From NCBI GenBank assembly GCA_910584205.1, contig CAJUAA010000030.1, forward strand, positions 1-52,580: a stretch of 52,580 bases of DNA. The letters are read 5' to 3'. The translations under genes and the position numbers were made by a program. The notes beneath the pieces are model-generated. The model had not been told where the DNA came from, made no database searches, and saw only the letters and a program-made list of their open reading frames with translations. Shown piece by piece: positions 34,840-42,729 of this stretch (positions are counted from its first letter, which is position 1; each line of letters begins with the position of its first letter). Source of the stretch: an uncultured Lachnospiraceae bacterium. Its GTDB lineage: Bacteria; Bacillota; Clostridia; Lachnospirales; Lachnospiraceae.

Positions 34840-35689
34840 TCTTGCTCCGCCCCTTCCATAATTTGATCTTCCGGCCCTCTTCCGGCCGGAAACGCAGGCT
34901 TTCCAGCTGCTCCTTTAACTGTTCCTGGTTCAGATTGCGCAGCAGACGCCCGCTCTTCGCCAGAGAGACCGATCCTGTCTCCTCCGACACGGTGATCGTC
35001 ATGGAATCGCTGACCTCGCTGATCCCCACCGCGGCCCGGTGCCTCGTCCCCAGCGCTTTGCTCAGCTTCATATTATCGGACAGGGGCAGATAACAGGTGG
35101 CGGACCTGATCCGGTTGCCGGCAAGAATCACCGCTCCGTCGTGCAGCGGCGTGTTTTTTTCAAATATATTCAGAAGGAGCTGGCTGGACACCAGAGAATC
35201 GATGGGAATCCCCGTGCGGTCATACTCCTGCAGGCTCACGCTCTGCTCAATCACGATCAGGGCGCCGGTCCGCGCTTTCCCCATCTCAAAACAGGCTCTG
35301 ATCAGTTCGGAGATGGTACGGTCCGTGATCCCCTCTTCTTCTTTTTTTGAACTGTCAAAAGGAACAATGGAACTCAGGATATTTTTTTCTCCCAGCTGTT
35401 CCAGCGCTCTTCGAAGTTCGGGCTGGAACACGATGATCACCGCCGTAATACCAAGGCTGAAGAAATTCTCAGCGATCCACAGAATCGTATTCATATGGAA
35501 AACCGCCGCCACAGCCAGCACCACCAGCACCACGGAAAAACCCTTCAGAAGATTCCAGGCACGGGTGGACTTGATCCAGACCATAATCTGATAGATGATA
35601 AAGGATAATATGATGATCTCCGCCACATCCGTCTTTGTGACATTCAAAGCTTCCCATGAAATGTACTGGTTCAGCTTTTCAAGATTCAT
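34820..35689 (-). CDS. cdaA: Diadenylate cyclase CdaA
   Basis: A 289-residue enzyme joining two ATP into cyclic di-AMP. Three N-terminal hydrophobic segments (about 22-90) precede the DAC domain, with catalytic DGA in TPLHDGAVI and the GTRHRAA loop. Cyclic-di-AMP controls potassium and osmolyte uptake and cell-wall stability. It lies 37 bp after an unknown membrane protein and overlaps cdaR. Confidence 0.96.
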   Translation of the reverse strand: MNLEKLNQYISWEALNVTKTDVAEIIILSFIIYQIMVWIKSTRAWNLLKGFSVVLVVLAVAAVFHMNTILWIAENFFSLGITAVIIVFQPELRRALEQLGEKNILSSIVPFDSSKKEEEGITDRTISELIRACFEMGKARTGALIVIEQSVSLQEYDRTGIPIDSLVSSQLLLNIFEKNTPLHDGAVILAGNRIRSATCYLPLSDNMKLSKALGTRHRAAVGISEVSDSMTITVSEETGSVSLAKSGRLLRNLNQEQLKEQLESLRFRPEEGRKIKLWKGRSKNENKGV

Positions 35690-35726
35690 TCCTCCACATC
35701 CTTTCTCAAACTATAATTTCCCTGGT

Positions 35727-36677
35727 TCAGTGCTTCTTCCTGCCCGTCCGGTGCCTGGAATTGATCTTTTTGACCTTTTTATTGGATACCGCGATGGACA
35801 TCTTGGGCACCGCTTTCACGTAATAATAGTACTCGTCATCCTCGAACTGGGTATACTCCGTTCGGGAATAATCCACACTGAGCACAAAGAATTCCACCAC
35901 AAGCGCCAGCAGAAGAGAACCCAGTGTTCCAAGCACCACCGCCCCCACTGAGACGCTCACATTCATAACCAGCCCTCCGATCAGATGCAGCACCACGTTG
36001 GCCACCGCTCCCGCGCAGACCGCCATCGACCAGGAATAGTCCACGCTCATCCTGCGGATCGCGTAGACGATCATCACCGTAACCGCGAATACCAGAATCG
36101 TCAGGAGCATGCTTTTGTTATTCAGAACGTTCTCGACCAGGTACATCAGCTTCGCAGACATCTGCTCCGCCTCCGAACTGGACAGCATCTTCTCGTTGTT
36201 CTTCAAATAATACATCAGATAATAGCAGATGGTCCCGCAGGCCAGCGGCACCGCACAGATGGGCCCGCCCACCAGCCCCAGTACCAGCGGCATCACATAC
36301 GGAATCCTCAGGAAAAACGCCACCGGCGTCAGCACAAGCACGTATCCGTGTCCCGGCGACACCCGGAAATACACTGCATACATGATGAACAGGACTCCCG
36401 CGCTTACCGCGAACGTCTCCAGAGAAAGCGCATATGCGTGGGCACACACCAGAAGCGCGCCGAACACCGCCATCAGATTCACCGGCAGGAAGGAACAGAG
36501 CAGCGCCAGCAGCAGGGACACTGCCGGACCCGACACCTTCTCCATAAATCCGATCTGGCCGTTGAGTACCAGGAACACAAATAATCCAAGGACAAATTTC
36601 ATCGCGGGAATCAGATAAATGTCATACCTGGAATAAAATATTTTCAAATATTGTTTTATCTCAAGTAAAGCTGTCAT
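35727..36677 (-). CDS. Unknown polytopic membrane protein upstream of cdaA
   Basis: A 316-residue protein with about nine hydrophobic segments, a cytoplasmic-looking stretch SSSEAEQMSAKLMYLVENVLNNK between them, and a C-terminal tail with a Tyr/Asp/Glu patch (TQFEDDEYYYYVK) and a very basic end (RHRTGRKKH). I do not recognise the family. ATG at 36677 has AAAGGAG; longer frames to 36851 lie inside the upstream gene. It overlaps the upstream gene by 17 bp and precedes cdaA by 37 bp, so it appears to be in the cdaA operon. Confidence 0.8.
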   Translation of the reverse strand: MTALLEIKQYLKIFYSRYDIYLIPAMKFVLGLFVFLVLNGQIGFMEKVSGPAVSLLLALLCSFLPVNLMAVFGALLVCAHAYALSLETFAVSAGVLFIMYAVYFRVSPGHGYVLVLTPVAFFLRIPYVMPLVLGLVGGPICAVPLACGTICYYLMYYLKNNEKMLSSSEAEQMSAKLMYLVENVLNNKSMLLTILVFAVTVMIVYAIRRMSVDYSWSMAVCAGAVANVVLHLIGGLVMNVSVSVGAVVLGTLGSLLLALVVEFFVLSVDYSRTEYTQFEDDEYYYYVKAVPKMSIAVSNKKVKKINSRHRTGRKKH

Positions 36678-37104
36678 GTTTCTTCTCCTTTGTTCCGGCG
36701 CCTGATGCCGCATGTTTTTTCTCCTGCATATAGATATCTGAAATCCTGCGGAGTGTATGCGCATAAGAAGCCACACTTTTTTTTGCCGTATGATACCGGT
36801 ACGCACATACCCCATACAGTATGCACATGTAAACCGCCACTGCGAGCACATAGAGCAGAAGCATGGTCAGCCCAAAGTCCTTCAGATCCATTTTATGAAG
36901 ATTGTCCATGAGATATTCCATATTGCAGACTCCCCACAGAGCCAGGCAGAGCCCGAAACTGACCGTCATAAAAAACCAGCCGTACAGAATCTGCAAGCTG
37001 ATATAGTCATGCCGGAAATATCGAGAGATTTTCAGCTGCTCTTTTCCCTTTTTTTCCTCATAAATGGATGCGCGGGTCATTAAGACCACTTTTTCTTCAT
37101 TGAT
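36661..37104 (-). CDS. Unknown two-helix membrane protein, first gene of cdaA operon
   Basis: A 147-residue protein: an N-terminal cytoplasmic region, two hydrophobic helices (about 40-62 and 80-105) and a basic cytoplasmic C-terminus with RYHTAKKSVASYAHTLRRISDIY. Start ATG at 37104 is chosen because ATGGAG lies 8 nt upstream, and because the promoter -10 is so close that ATG at 37122 would be almost leaderless. No family recognised. Its 3' end overlaps the next membrane gene. Confidence 0.72.
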   Translation of the reverse strand: MNEEKVVLMTRASIYEEKKGKEQLKISRYFRHDYISLQILYGWFFMTVSFGLCLALWGVCNMEYLMDNLHKMDLKDFGLTMLLLYVLAVAVYMCILYGVCAYRYHTAKKSVASYAHTLRRISDIYMQEKKHAASGAGTKEKKHDSFT

Positions 37105-37136
37105 CATGTAAACAGTCTCCATCCCATATACATTTT

Positions 37137-37164
37137 AGTATAACACAAATGACCGGAAATTCAA
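37137..37164 (-). promoter_or_regulatory. Promoter of the membrane pair-cdaA-cdaR operon
   Basis: Minus strand TTGAAT (37159-37164), a 16-bp spacer, TATACT (37137-37142). The -35 overlaps the last codons of comFC, so the operon starts directly behind it. Confidence 0.65.
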
Positions 37165-37907
37165 CAATCTTTTCCAATACAGACGCTCACGAAATATACG
37201 TTCTGCACCCCCTGCTCCTTCAGAAGCCCGGCAGCCGCGTCCACGGTGCTGCCTGTAGTATAAATATCATCGACCAGTATGATGTTTTTATAAGGGATCT
37301 TCCCTTTCCGAACGGAAAAGGCATCTTTTAGATTCGTCAACCGTTCCTGATCGTTCAATTCCTTCTGCGCACGGGTCTTTTTCACACGGGCCAGAAGCCC
37401 GGCATCTACCGGAATCCCGCTTCGCTTCGACAGTTCCCGGGCCAGAAGCTCCGCCTGGTTAAAGCCTCTCTTCCGTCTTCTGGACGGGTGAAGAGGAATC
37501 GGCACATAGGCTTCCGCCTTCCACATCCGCATCTCCCCGGCGCATCTTCGCAGAATCTCTTCCGCATAGAAAGACGCATATTCCTTCCTGCCCCGGTACT
37601 TGTATCCGGCAATGGACCCCCGCATGACCGCATCGTAGACAAACGGGGCCTTTCCCCGGTCAAACCGGTGTTTCCTGCGCCCGCAGTCAGAGCAGTACTG
37701 TTCTTCCTCCGAAAGCAGCGGCTTTCCGCATTTTCTGCAGGAAGGCTCTCTTATGTACGGAAGCTTCGTCCGGCAGATACCGCAGATCCGCGCTCCCCGC
37801 TCCTCCACCGCATCATGGCACACCGGACACCTGCGCGGAAAAAAAAATCCCACTGGATCCGGACGCCTGATGTTTCTCTTTGCACCCGTCCTGTTTTCAG
37901 TTCTCAA
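37161..37907 (-). CDS. comFC: ComFC-family phosphoribosyltransferase-like protein
   Basis: A 248-residue protein. Two CxxC pairs near the N-terminus (CPVCHDAV...CGIC and CRKCGKPL...CSDC) form zinc ribbons, then a phosphoribosyltransferase-like domain with VPIPLHPSRRRKRGFNQAELLA and the PRPP loop ILVDDIYTTGST. Family members are needed for DNA uptake in transformation. The start is TTG at 37907, supported by AGGAGGTGG at good spacing within the end of recD2 (11-bp overlap). No ATG is near. Confidence 0.93.
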   Translation of the reverse strand: MRTENRTGAKRNIRRPDPVGFFFPRRCPVCHDAVEERGARICGICRTKLPYIREPSCRKCGKPLLSEEEQYCSDCGRRKHRFDRGKAPFVYDAVMRGSIAGYKYRGRKEYASFYAEEILRRCAGEMRMWKAEAYVPIPLHPSRRRKRGFNQAELLARELSKRSGIPVDAGLLARVKKTRAQKELNDQERLTNLKDAFSVRKGKIPYKNIILVDDIYTTGSTVDAAAGLLKEQGVQNVYFVSVCIGKDC

Positions 37908-40122
37908 AGCTTTCCACCTCCTGAATCCGTGCCTTCAGGCCGCTGTAACGTGTCTGTTCACTTTCGTTATGAATCATTGCATCGAACGTGTGTTCACTTC
38001 CCACCAGCGTCACGCAGGACCTGGCCCGGGTCACCGCCGTATAGAGCAGGTTCCGGGTCAGAAGCATCTTCGGCCCGGTCAGCAGCGGAATGACCACCGC
38101 GGGATATTCGCTGCCCTGAGACTTGTGGATCGTCACCGCGTAGGCCAGCTCCAGCTCGTCCAGCTGGGAAAAGCCATAGGTCACCGTCCGATATTCGTCA
38201 AAGAGTACCTCCACAATCTCTGCGGACGGGCTGATCCGGGTGATCATCCCCATATCTCCGTTAAAGATCCCTGTTCCTTTGTCCACGGCAATCCCGTAGC
38301 GGTTCTTTGCCTCCCATTCGATCTGATAATTATTCTTGATCTGCATGACCTTGTCCCCTTCCCGAAACAGGCCTCTGGGCGTCTCTTTTTCCTTCTTGTC
38401 CGTCTCCGGCGGATTGAGGTATCTCTGCAGTACCTCGTTAAGCCGCTCCACGCCCAGCGCGCCCTTGCGCATGGGCGTAAGCACCTGGATGTCAAACGGC
38501 CTGGCGTGCACATACGGAGGAAGCTTTTCCTGCACCAGCGCCAGAACCACCCGGAGAATGAGATTGGGGTCCTGCCGTTTCAAAAAGAAAAAATCCCGGC
38601 TGTGATTGTCCAGCTTTACCGACTCTCCATGATTGATCCTGTGCGCGTTGACGATGATATCGCTCTCGCCCGCCTGCCGAAAAATCTTCCGAAGCATAAC
38701 CACATGATATGCCCCTGACCGGATCATGTCTTTCAGCACGCATCCCGGCCCTACGCTGGGAAGCTGGTCGATGTCTCCCACCAAGATCAGCCGCGTCCCC
38801 ACACTGACCGCCCGGAGCAGCGCATGCATGAGAAAAATATCCACCATGGACATCTCGTCAATGATAATCACATCCGCCTCCAGAGGATTCTCCTCATTTC
38901 TTTCAAAAGAAGCCTGATCCCGGTCTTTCGCCGGCGCTCCCGACAGTTCCAGAAGACGGTGGATCGTCTGCGCTTCATAGCCGGTGGCCTCCGTCATCCG
39001 CTTGGCCGCCCTTCCCGTAGGCGCCGCCAGAAGGATTTCCATGTCCTCCTGTTCAAAATAGCGGATCACCGCGTTGATCGTGGTCGTCTTGCCGGTACCC
39101 GGCCCTCCCGTGATAATCACAACCCCGTTTTTCACAGCTTCCACTACCGCGCGCCTCTGCATCTGATCCAGCTCCGTGTCCAGCTGCTTCTCCACCTGGC
39201 ACAGCTTTTTCAGGATCTGTTTTTCTTCCATGTCGCATCCCAGATCCAGATCGTGCAGCATCTTTGCCGTATTCAATTCCATATAATAGTAACGGGCGCC
39301 ATATACCATGACTCCCTGAGAATTCTCTTTTATAACCACCTTCCGGTCCATGCACAGGTTCATCATCTGCACTTCCACCGCCGGTTCCTCCACCCGGAGA
39401 AGCGACGAAGCCCGTTCCAGCAGCAGGTTCTTCGGGAGGCAGGTATGGCCCTCCATGGACGCCTGAAGCAGCACGTACAGAAGCCCGCTCCGAATCCGGT
39501 AATCTGAATCGCTGTGGATACCGATCCGCTCCGCGATCTCATCCGCCGTCCGAAAACCCACACCCGGGATATCGTCCGCCATCCGGTAAGGGTTTTCCTG
39601 CACCACCTGGCAGGTCCTCTGCCCATACTGCTGATAGATCTTTGCCGCCAGCTGCATGGAGATCCCATATCCGCTCAGAAAGACCATGGTCTGCCGCAGC
39701 TCCTTCTTTTCCTGCATCTGCTCCCCGATCTCCATGGCCCTGCGCTCGCTGATTCCCTTAATCTCCGCCAGACGCTCCGGCTCTTCTTCCATGATGCGGA
39801 ACGTATCTTTTTTGAACCTGCGGACGATCCGGGCGGCCAGAGCGGCCTTAATCCCCTTGACGGCGCCGCTGGCCAGATAACGTTCCATGGCCGCCTCATC
39901 CTCCGGCACCAGGGAATGAAGCTTCTCCGCCTGCAGCTGTTCTCCATACAGCGGATGTTCTTTCAGAAACCCTTCCACCTGGACAAATTCTCCCTCCGAA
40001 AGGATGGGAAAGGCCCCTACGCAGGTCAGCTCTCCCTCTTCCCCGGCCAGCTGAAAGACCGTATATCCGTTCTCACTGTTTCTGAAAACAATATGCTCTA
40101 CGTATCCCTTTCTTACTTCCAT
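37897..40122 (-). CDS. recD2: RecD2-family DNA helicase
   Basis: A 741-residue SF1B 5'-3' helicase. An N-terminal OB-like part (about 1-80), helix-hairpin-helix-like repeats (about 90-210), then the RecA cores with Walker A GGPGTGKTT, Walker B IIIDEMSMVD and the late AYAVTIHKSQGSEYPAV. It acts in DNA repair/recombination and, coupled with ComFC, may take part in handling incoming DNA. ATG at 40122 with GGAG 8 nt upstream is preferred over ATG at 40140, which has no ribosome site. Confidence 0.94.
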   Translation of the reverse strand: MEVRKGYVEHIVFRNSENGYTVFQLAGEEGELTCVGAFPILSEGEFVQVEGFLKEHPLYGEQLQAEKLHSLVPEDEAAMERYLASGAVKGIKAALAARIVRRFKKDTFRIMEEEPERLAEIKGISERRAMEIGEQMQEKKELRQTMVFLSGYGISMQLAAKIYQQYGQRTCQVVQENPYRMADDIPGVGFRTADEIAERIGIHSDSDYRIRSGLLYVLLQASMEGHTCLPKNLLLERASSLLRVEEPAVEVQMMNLCMDRKVVIKENSQGVMVYGARYYYMELNTAKMLHDLDLGCDMEEKQILKKLCQVEKQLDTELDQMQRRAVVEAVKNGVVIITGGPGTGKTTTINAVIRYFEQEDMEILLAAPTGRAAKRMTEATGYEAQTIHRLLELSGAPAKDRDQASFERNEENPLEADVIIIDEMSMVDIFLMHALLRAVSVGTRLILVGDIDQLPSVGPGCVLKDMIRSGAYHVVMLRKIFRQAGESDIIVNAHRINHGESVKLDNHSRDFFFLKRQDPNLILRVVLALVQEKLPPYVHARPFDIQVLTPMRKGALGVERLNEVLQRYLNPPETDKKEKETPRGLFREGDKVMQIKNNYQIEWEAKNRYGIAVDKGTGIFNGDMGMITRISPSAEIVEVLFDEYRTVTYGFSQLDELELAYAVTIHKSQGSEYPAVVIPLLTGPKMLLTRNLLYTAVTRARSCVTLVGSEHTFDAMIHNESEQTRYSGLKARIQEVESFEN

Positions 40123-40140
40123 CTGATACTCCGCCCACAT

Positions 40141-40172
40141 AAAAGAAGCTGCCGCAAATCTTTCGCAGCAGC
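40141..40172 (-). terminator. mreB intrinsic terminator
   Basis: Minus strand GCTGCTGC/GCGGCAGC (8 bp with one G-U), a 9-nt loop and TTCTTTT. It separates mreB from recD2. Confidence 0.75.
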
Positions 40173-40184
40173 CCGATGCTCTTT

Positions 40185-41195
40185 TTACAGCTTCTTGCCA
40201 TCCACATCATGATAATTGCCGGACAGAGCCTCCACATACTTGCCTGTCCCGATCGCCACGCACTTCATGGGATCTTCCGCTGTCATGGTATTGATCCCTG
40301 TCTTGGACTCCAGAAGCTCCTCCAGGCCGCGCAGGAGCGCTCCTCCTCCTGTCAGAACGATTCCCCGGTCCGCAATATCCGCTGTCAGCTCCGGAGGCGT
40401 ACGCTCCAGAACGCTGTGCACCGCTTCCACGATCTGGGCCGTGGACTCCCGCAGCGCCTCCTCCGTCTCTTCCGATGTCACCGTGACGGTCTTCGGAAGG
40501 CCGGTGACCAGATTACGGCCGCGCACGTCGATGCTGTCCACCTCTGCTCTCGGGAAACAGCTGCCGACCTTGATCTTAATATCTTCTGCTGTCCTCTCGC
40601 CGATCAGCAGATTGTGTTTCTTACGCATATAGCGGACGATCGCCTCATCAAAATCATCTCCCGCGATCTTGACGGACGTGCTGACCACCGTACCGCTTAA
40701 AGAGATGACCGCGATATCCGTCGTTCCGCCTCCGATGTCCACGATCATGTTCCCGCACGGCCTGGAGATATCGATACCGGCTCCGATGGCTGCCGCGATG
40801 GGTTCTTCAATGATAAATACTTCCCGCGCCCCTGCCTGATACGTGGCGTCCTCCACTGCTTTTTTCTCCACCTCCGTAACTCCGCTGGGTACGCAGACCG
40901 CGATCCGCGGCTTCCGGAACGTCTTCTTGCCGATGGCCTTCCGGATAAAAAAATACAGCATCTTCTCCGTCACCGTATAGTCCGAGATCACGCCCTGGCG
41001 AAGCGGGCGGACCGCAACAATATTCCCCGGCGTACGTCCGAGCATCAGGCGCGCCTCCTCGCCGATCGCCTTGATCTTGCTTGTATCTCTGTCAAAAGCC
41101 ACCACGGACGGCTCCTTCAACACAACACCTTTACCCTTGATATATACAAGAATGCTGGCGGTTCCCAAATCAATTCCAACATCTGTTCCTGCCAT
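40185..41195 (-). CDS. mreB: MreB/Mbl actin-like rod-shape protein
   Basis: A 336-residue bacterial actin. Phosphate-1 loop GIDLGTASI, connect-1/phosphate-2 VDIGGGTTDIA, and the adenosine motif LTGGGALLRGLEE. It guides cell-wall elongation. mreC and mreD are not adjacent, so this may be an Mbl or MreBH-type paralogue. ATG at 41195 with AAAGGAGAAC; a frame to 41222 is unsupported. The 140-nt leader carries several hairpins. Confidence 0.95.
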   Translation of the reverse strand: MAGTDVGIDLGTASILVYIKGKGVVLKEPSVVAFDRDTSKIKAIGEEARLMLGRTPGNIVAVRPLRQGVISDYTVTEKMLYFFIRKAIGKKTFRKPRIAVCVPSGVTEVEKKAVEDATYQAGAREVFIIEEPIAAAIGAGIDISRPCGNMIVDIGGGTTDIAVISLSGTVVSTSVKIAGDDFDEAIVRYMRKKHNLLIGERTAEDIKIKVGSCFPRAEVDSIDVRGRNLVTGLPKTVTVTSEETEEALRESTAQIVEAVHSVLERTPPELTADIADRGIVLTGGGALLRGLEELLESKTGINTMTAEDPMKCVAIGTGKYVEALSGNYHDVDGKKL

Positions 41196-41300
41196 AATAT
41201 GTTCTCCTTTCGTTCCTTCCATCTATTTTAAGATATGTTATTTTCTGTCGTTCACCTGACGGACTTCGTCAAAAGTCCTTTCTGCACATTTTCTCTCGTT

Positions 41301-41345
41301 AATACATGGAAAGCGTTCTCAGCGCTTTCCATGTATTACATTATA
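41301..41345 (-). promoter_or_regulatory. mreB promoter with inverted repeat at start site
   Basis: A perfect -10 TATAAT (41340-41345, minus) has only a weak -35 (TTTTCT at 17 bp). A perfect 15-bp inverted repeat (41301-41315 with 41323-41337, loop 7) begins 3 bp downstream, covering the expected transcription start. It has no T run, so it is more likely an operator or a 5'-end hairpin than a terminator. Further downstream in the leader, TTGACGAAGTCCGTCA can form GGACTT/AAGTCC or TGACG/CGTCA, which exclude each other. Confidence 0.55.
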
Positions 41346-41376
41346 CCCAATGTTTGGCAAAAAGAAAAGACTTTAT

Positions 41377-42642
41377 TTAACTTAATTCCGCGATTCTGGA
41401 AACTCCCACGTACAACTCGGATATTTTGTACCAGGTCTGGTAATTTACAATTCCGGTAACCGGAAGCCCGAAGACAGACTGAAATTTTTCCACAGCCGCT
41501 CTGGTGGCCGGACCGTAGATCCCGTCCGCCGCAATCCGGGGAAGCGCGGGATAGGCACCGGCGATCACATTCAGCTGCTCCTGCATCTGCTGTACCTTTG
41601 CCCCTCTGGAACCTTCCGCCAGATCCTGGCCGGGCCAGGAGGACGGCACGCCCGAGATTTCCACCGCCGTATTGATATAGATGCTGTCGCCGTAATAGTA
41701 GCGCAGAATCTCGATGGCGGAATACCCCTGTTCCCCAAGGCTCTGGGCTCCCCACTGGGTCATCCAGTTGGGGCAGGTCACCCGCCTGCCGTCGCAGTAC
41801 TGGGTCAGGATCGGCTGCTTGACGTTCGGACGGGACAGGTAGTTGCCAAACATCTCATCCACCACATCCGAAATGCTCTGGAAGATGTTTCGCCCGGGAA
41901 TCCATTTCTGGTCAAAAGCCGTGGAAGACGTGATCGTAAAGTCATAACCCTTGTTGCGATACCACTCCGTATAAACACGGTTCAGTACAAACGACATGAT
42001 CGCCAGTACATTGGCGCGGATGGCCGCATCCGTCCACGTGGCATAGATCTCGCTGGAGGCTACATTTTTGATATAGTCCCGGTATCTCACCCAGTAATTC
42101 CGGGCGCTGGTGTCCGTCGGCACTCCGTCATGAACGATGATATATTCCGGAATCACCACCCTGCTCAGTACGATCTCCCCGGTCTCCATGGTTGGCTTGA
42201 TCTCCTCTTCCGCAATCTTCGGCGGATAGGTGCCGAACAGCGTATGGGGACCGATGACGATCCGTTCAAAGGTTTTGTCAGGCGTGGACGCCTGCATGCG
42301 GATCTCCTGGATCGCCAGTACTCCCGGAAGGATCTCCGTGCCTGCCACTTCCGTATCCTCATACCCTTCCGCGCGTACACGGACCGTATACTCCGCGTAG
42401 GGCTGTTCCTCTGAATACTGTGTACTGTACACTTCCGCGGGCGCCGGAAGCATGATAAGCTCCGTCATCCCCGACTCATCGGTCGTATAACGCCGGACCT
42501 CACTGTCCGGATCTCCCTCATAAGAGATCTCAATCTCCGCTCCCGGTACCGGCTTCATGGTCCGTTCTTCGGTCAGCCGCACCTGCAGCCTGCCCTCTTC
42601 AGCCGGAAGGCGGGGTGTATTTTCAAATTCGTTTTCTGGCAT
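41377..42642 (-). CDS. SleC-like spore cortex-lytic protein (SpoIID + PG-binding)
   Basis: A 421-residue protein. An N-terminal beta-sandwich-like part (about 15-120), a SpoIID-like lytic transglycosylase domain (about 155-330) with SRVVIPEYIIVHDGVP, DYIKNVASSEIYATW (likely catalytic Glu), RVYTEWYRNKGYDF and TQWGAQSLGEQGYSAIEILRYYYG, then a peptidoglycan-binding domain (about 345-405, VQQMQEQLN...ADGIYGPATRAAVEKFQ). SleC-type enzymes degrade spore cortex in germination. No signal peptide is seen, as in other SleC-like proteins of this group. The ribosome site may be masked by a leader stem. Confidence 0.82.
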   Translation of the reverse strand: MPENEFENTPRLPAEEGRLQVRLTEERTMKPVPGAEIEISYEGDPDSEVRRYTTDESGMTELIMLPAPAEVYSTQYSEEQPYAEYTVRVRAEGYEDTEVAGTEILPGVLAIQEIRMQASTPDKTFERIVIGPHTLFGTYPPKIAEEEIKPTMETGEIVLSRVVIPEYIIVHDGVPTDTSARNYWVRYRDYIKNVASSEIYATWTDAAIRANVLAIMSFVLNRVYTEWYRNKGYDFTITSSTAFDQKWIPGRNIFQSISDVVDEMFGNYLSRPNVKQPILTQYCDGRRVTCPNWMTQWGAQSLGEQGYSAIEILRYYYGDSIYINTAVEISGVPSSWPGQDLAEGSRGAKVQQMQEQLNVIAGAYPALPRIAADGIYGPATRAAVEKFQSVFGLPVTGIVNYQTWYKISELYVGVSRIAELS

Positions 42643-42697
42643 AAAAAGTCCTCTTCTTCCTCTTCATTTCTATAAAATATATGAATAAGGACTTTTT
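42643..42697 (-). promoter_or_regulatory. Long-range stem masking the SleC-like ribosome site
   Basis: AGGACTTTTT just before the start codon (plus strand 42643-42652) is perfectly complementary to AAAAAGTCCT (plus strand 42688-42697), with a 35-nt loop. The GAGG ribosome site lies at the edge of the stem. It could regulate translation, or act as a loose terminator after nadE (it ends in T5). It needs a transcript that begins upstream of 42697. Confidence 0.4.
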
Positions 42698-42729
42698 TCA
42701 TTACACATTCTGTCCGGTTTCCGCCCGCT

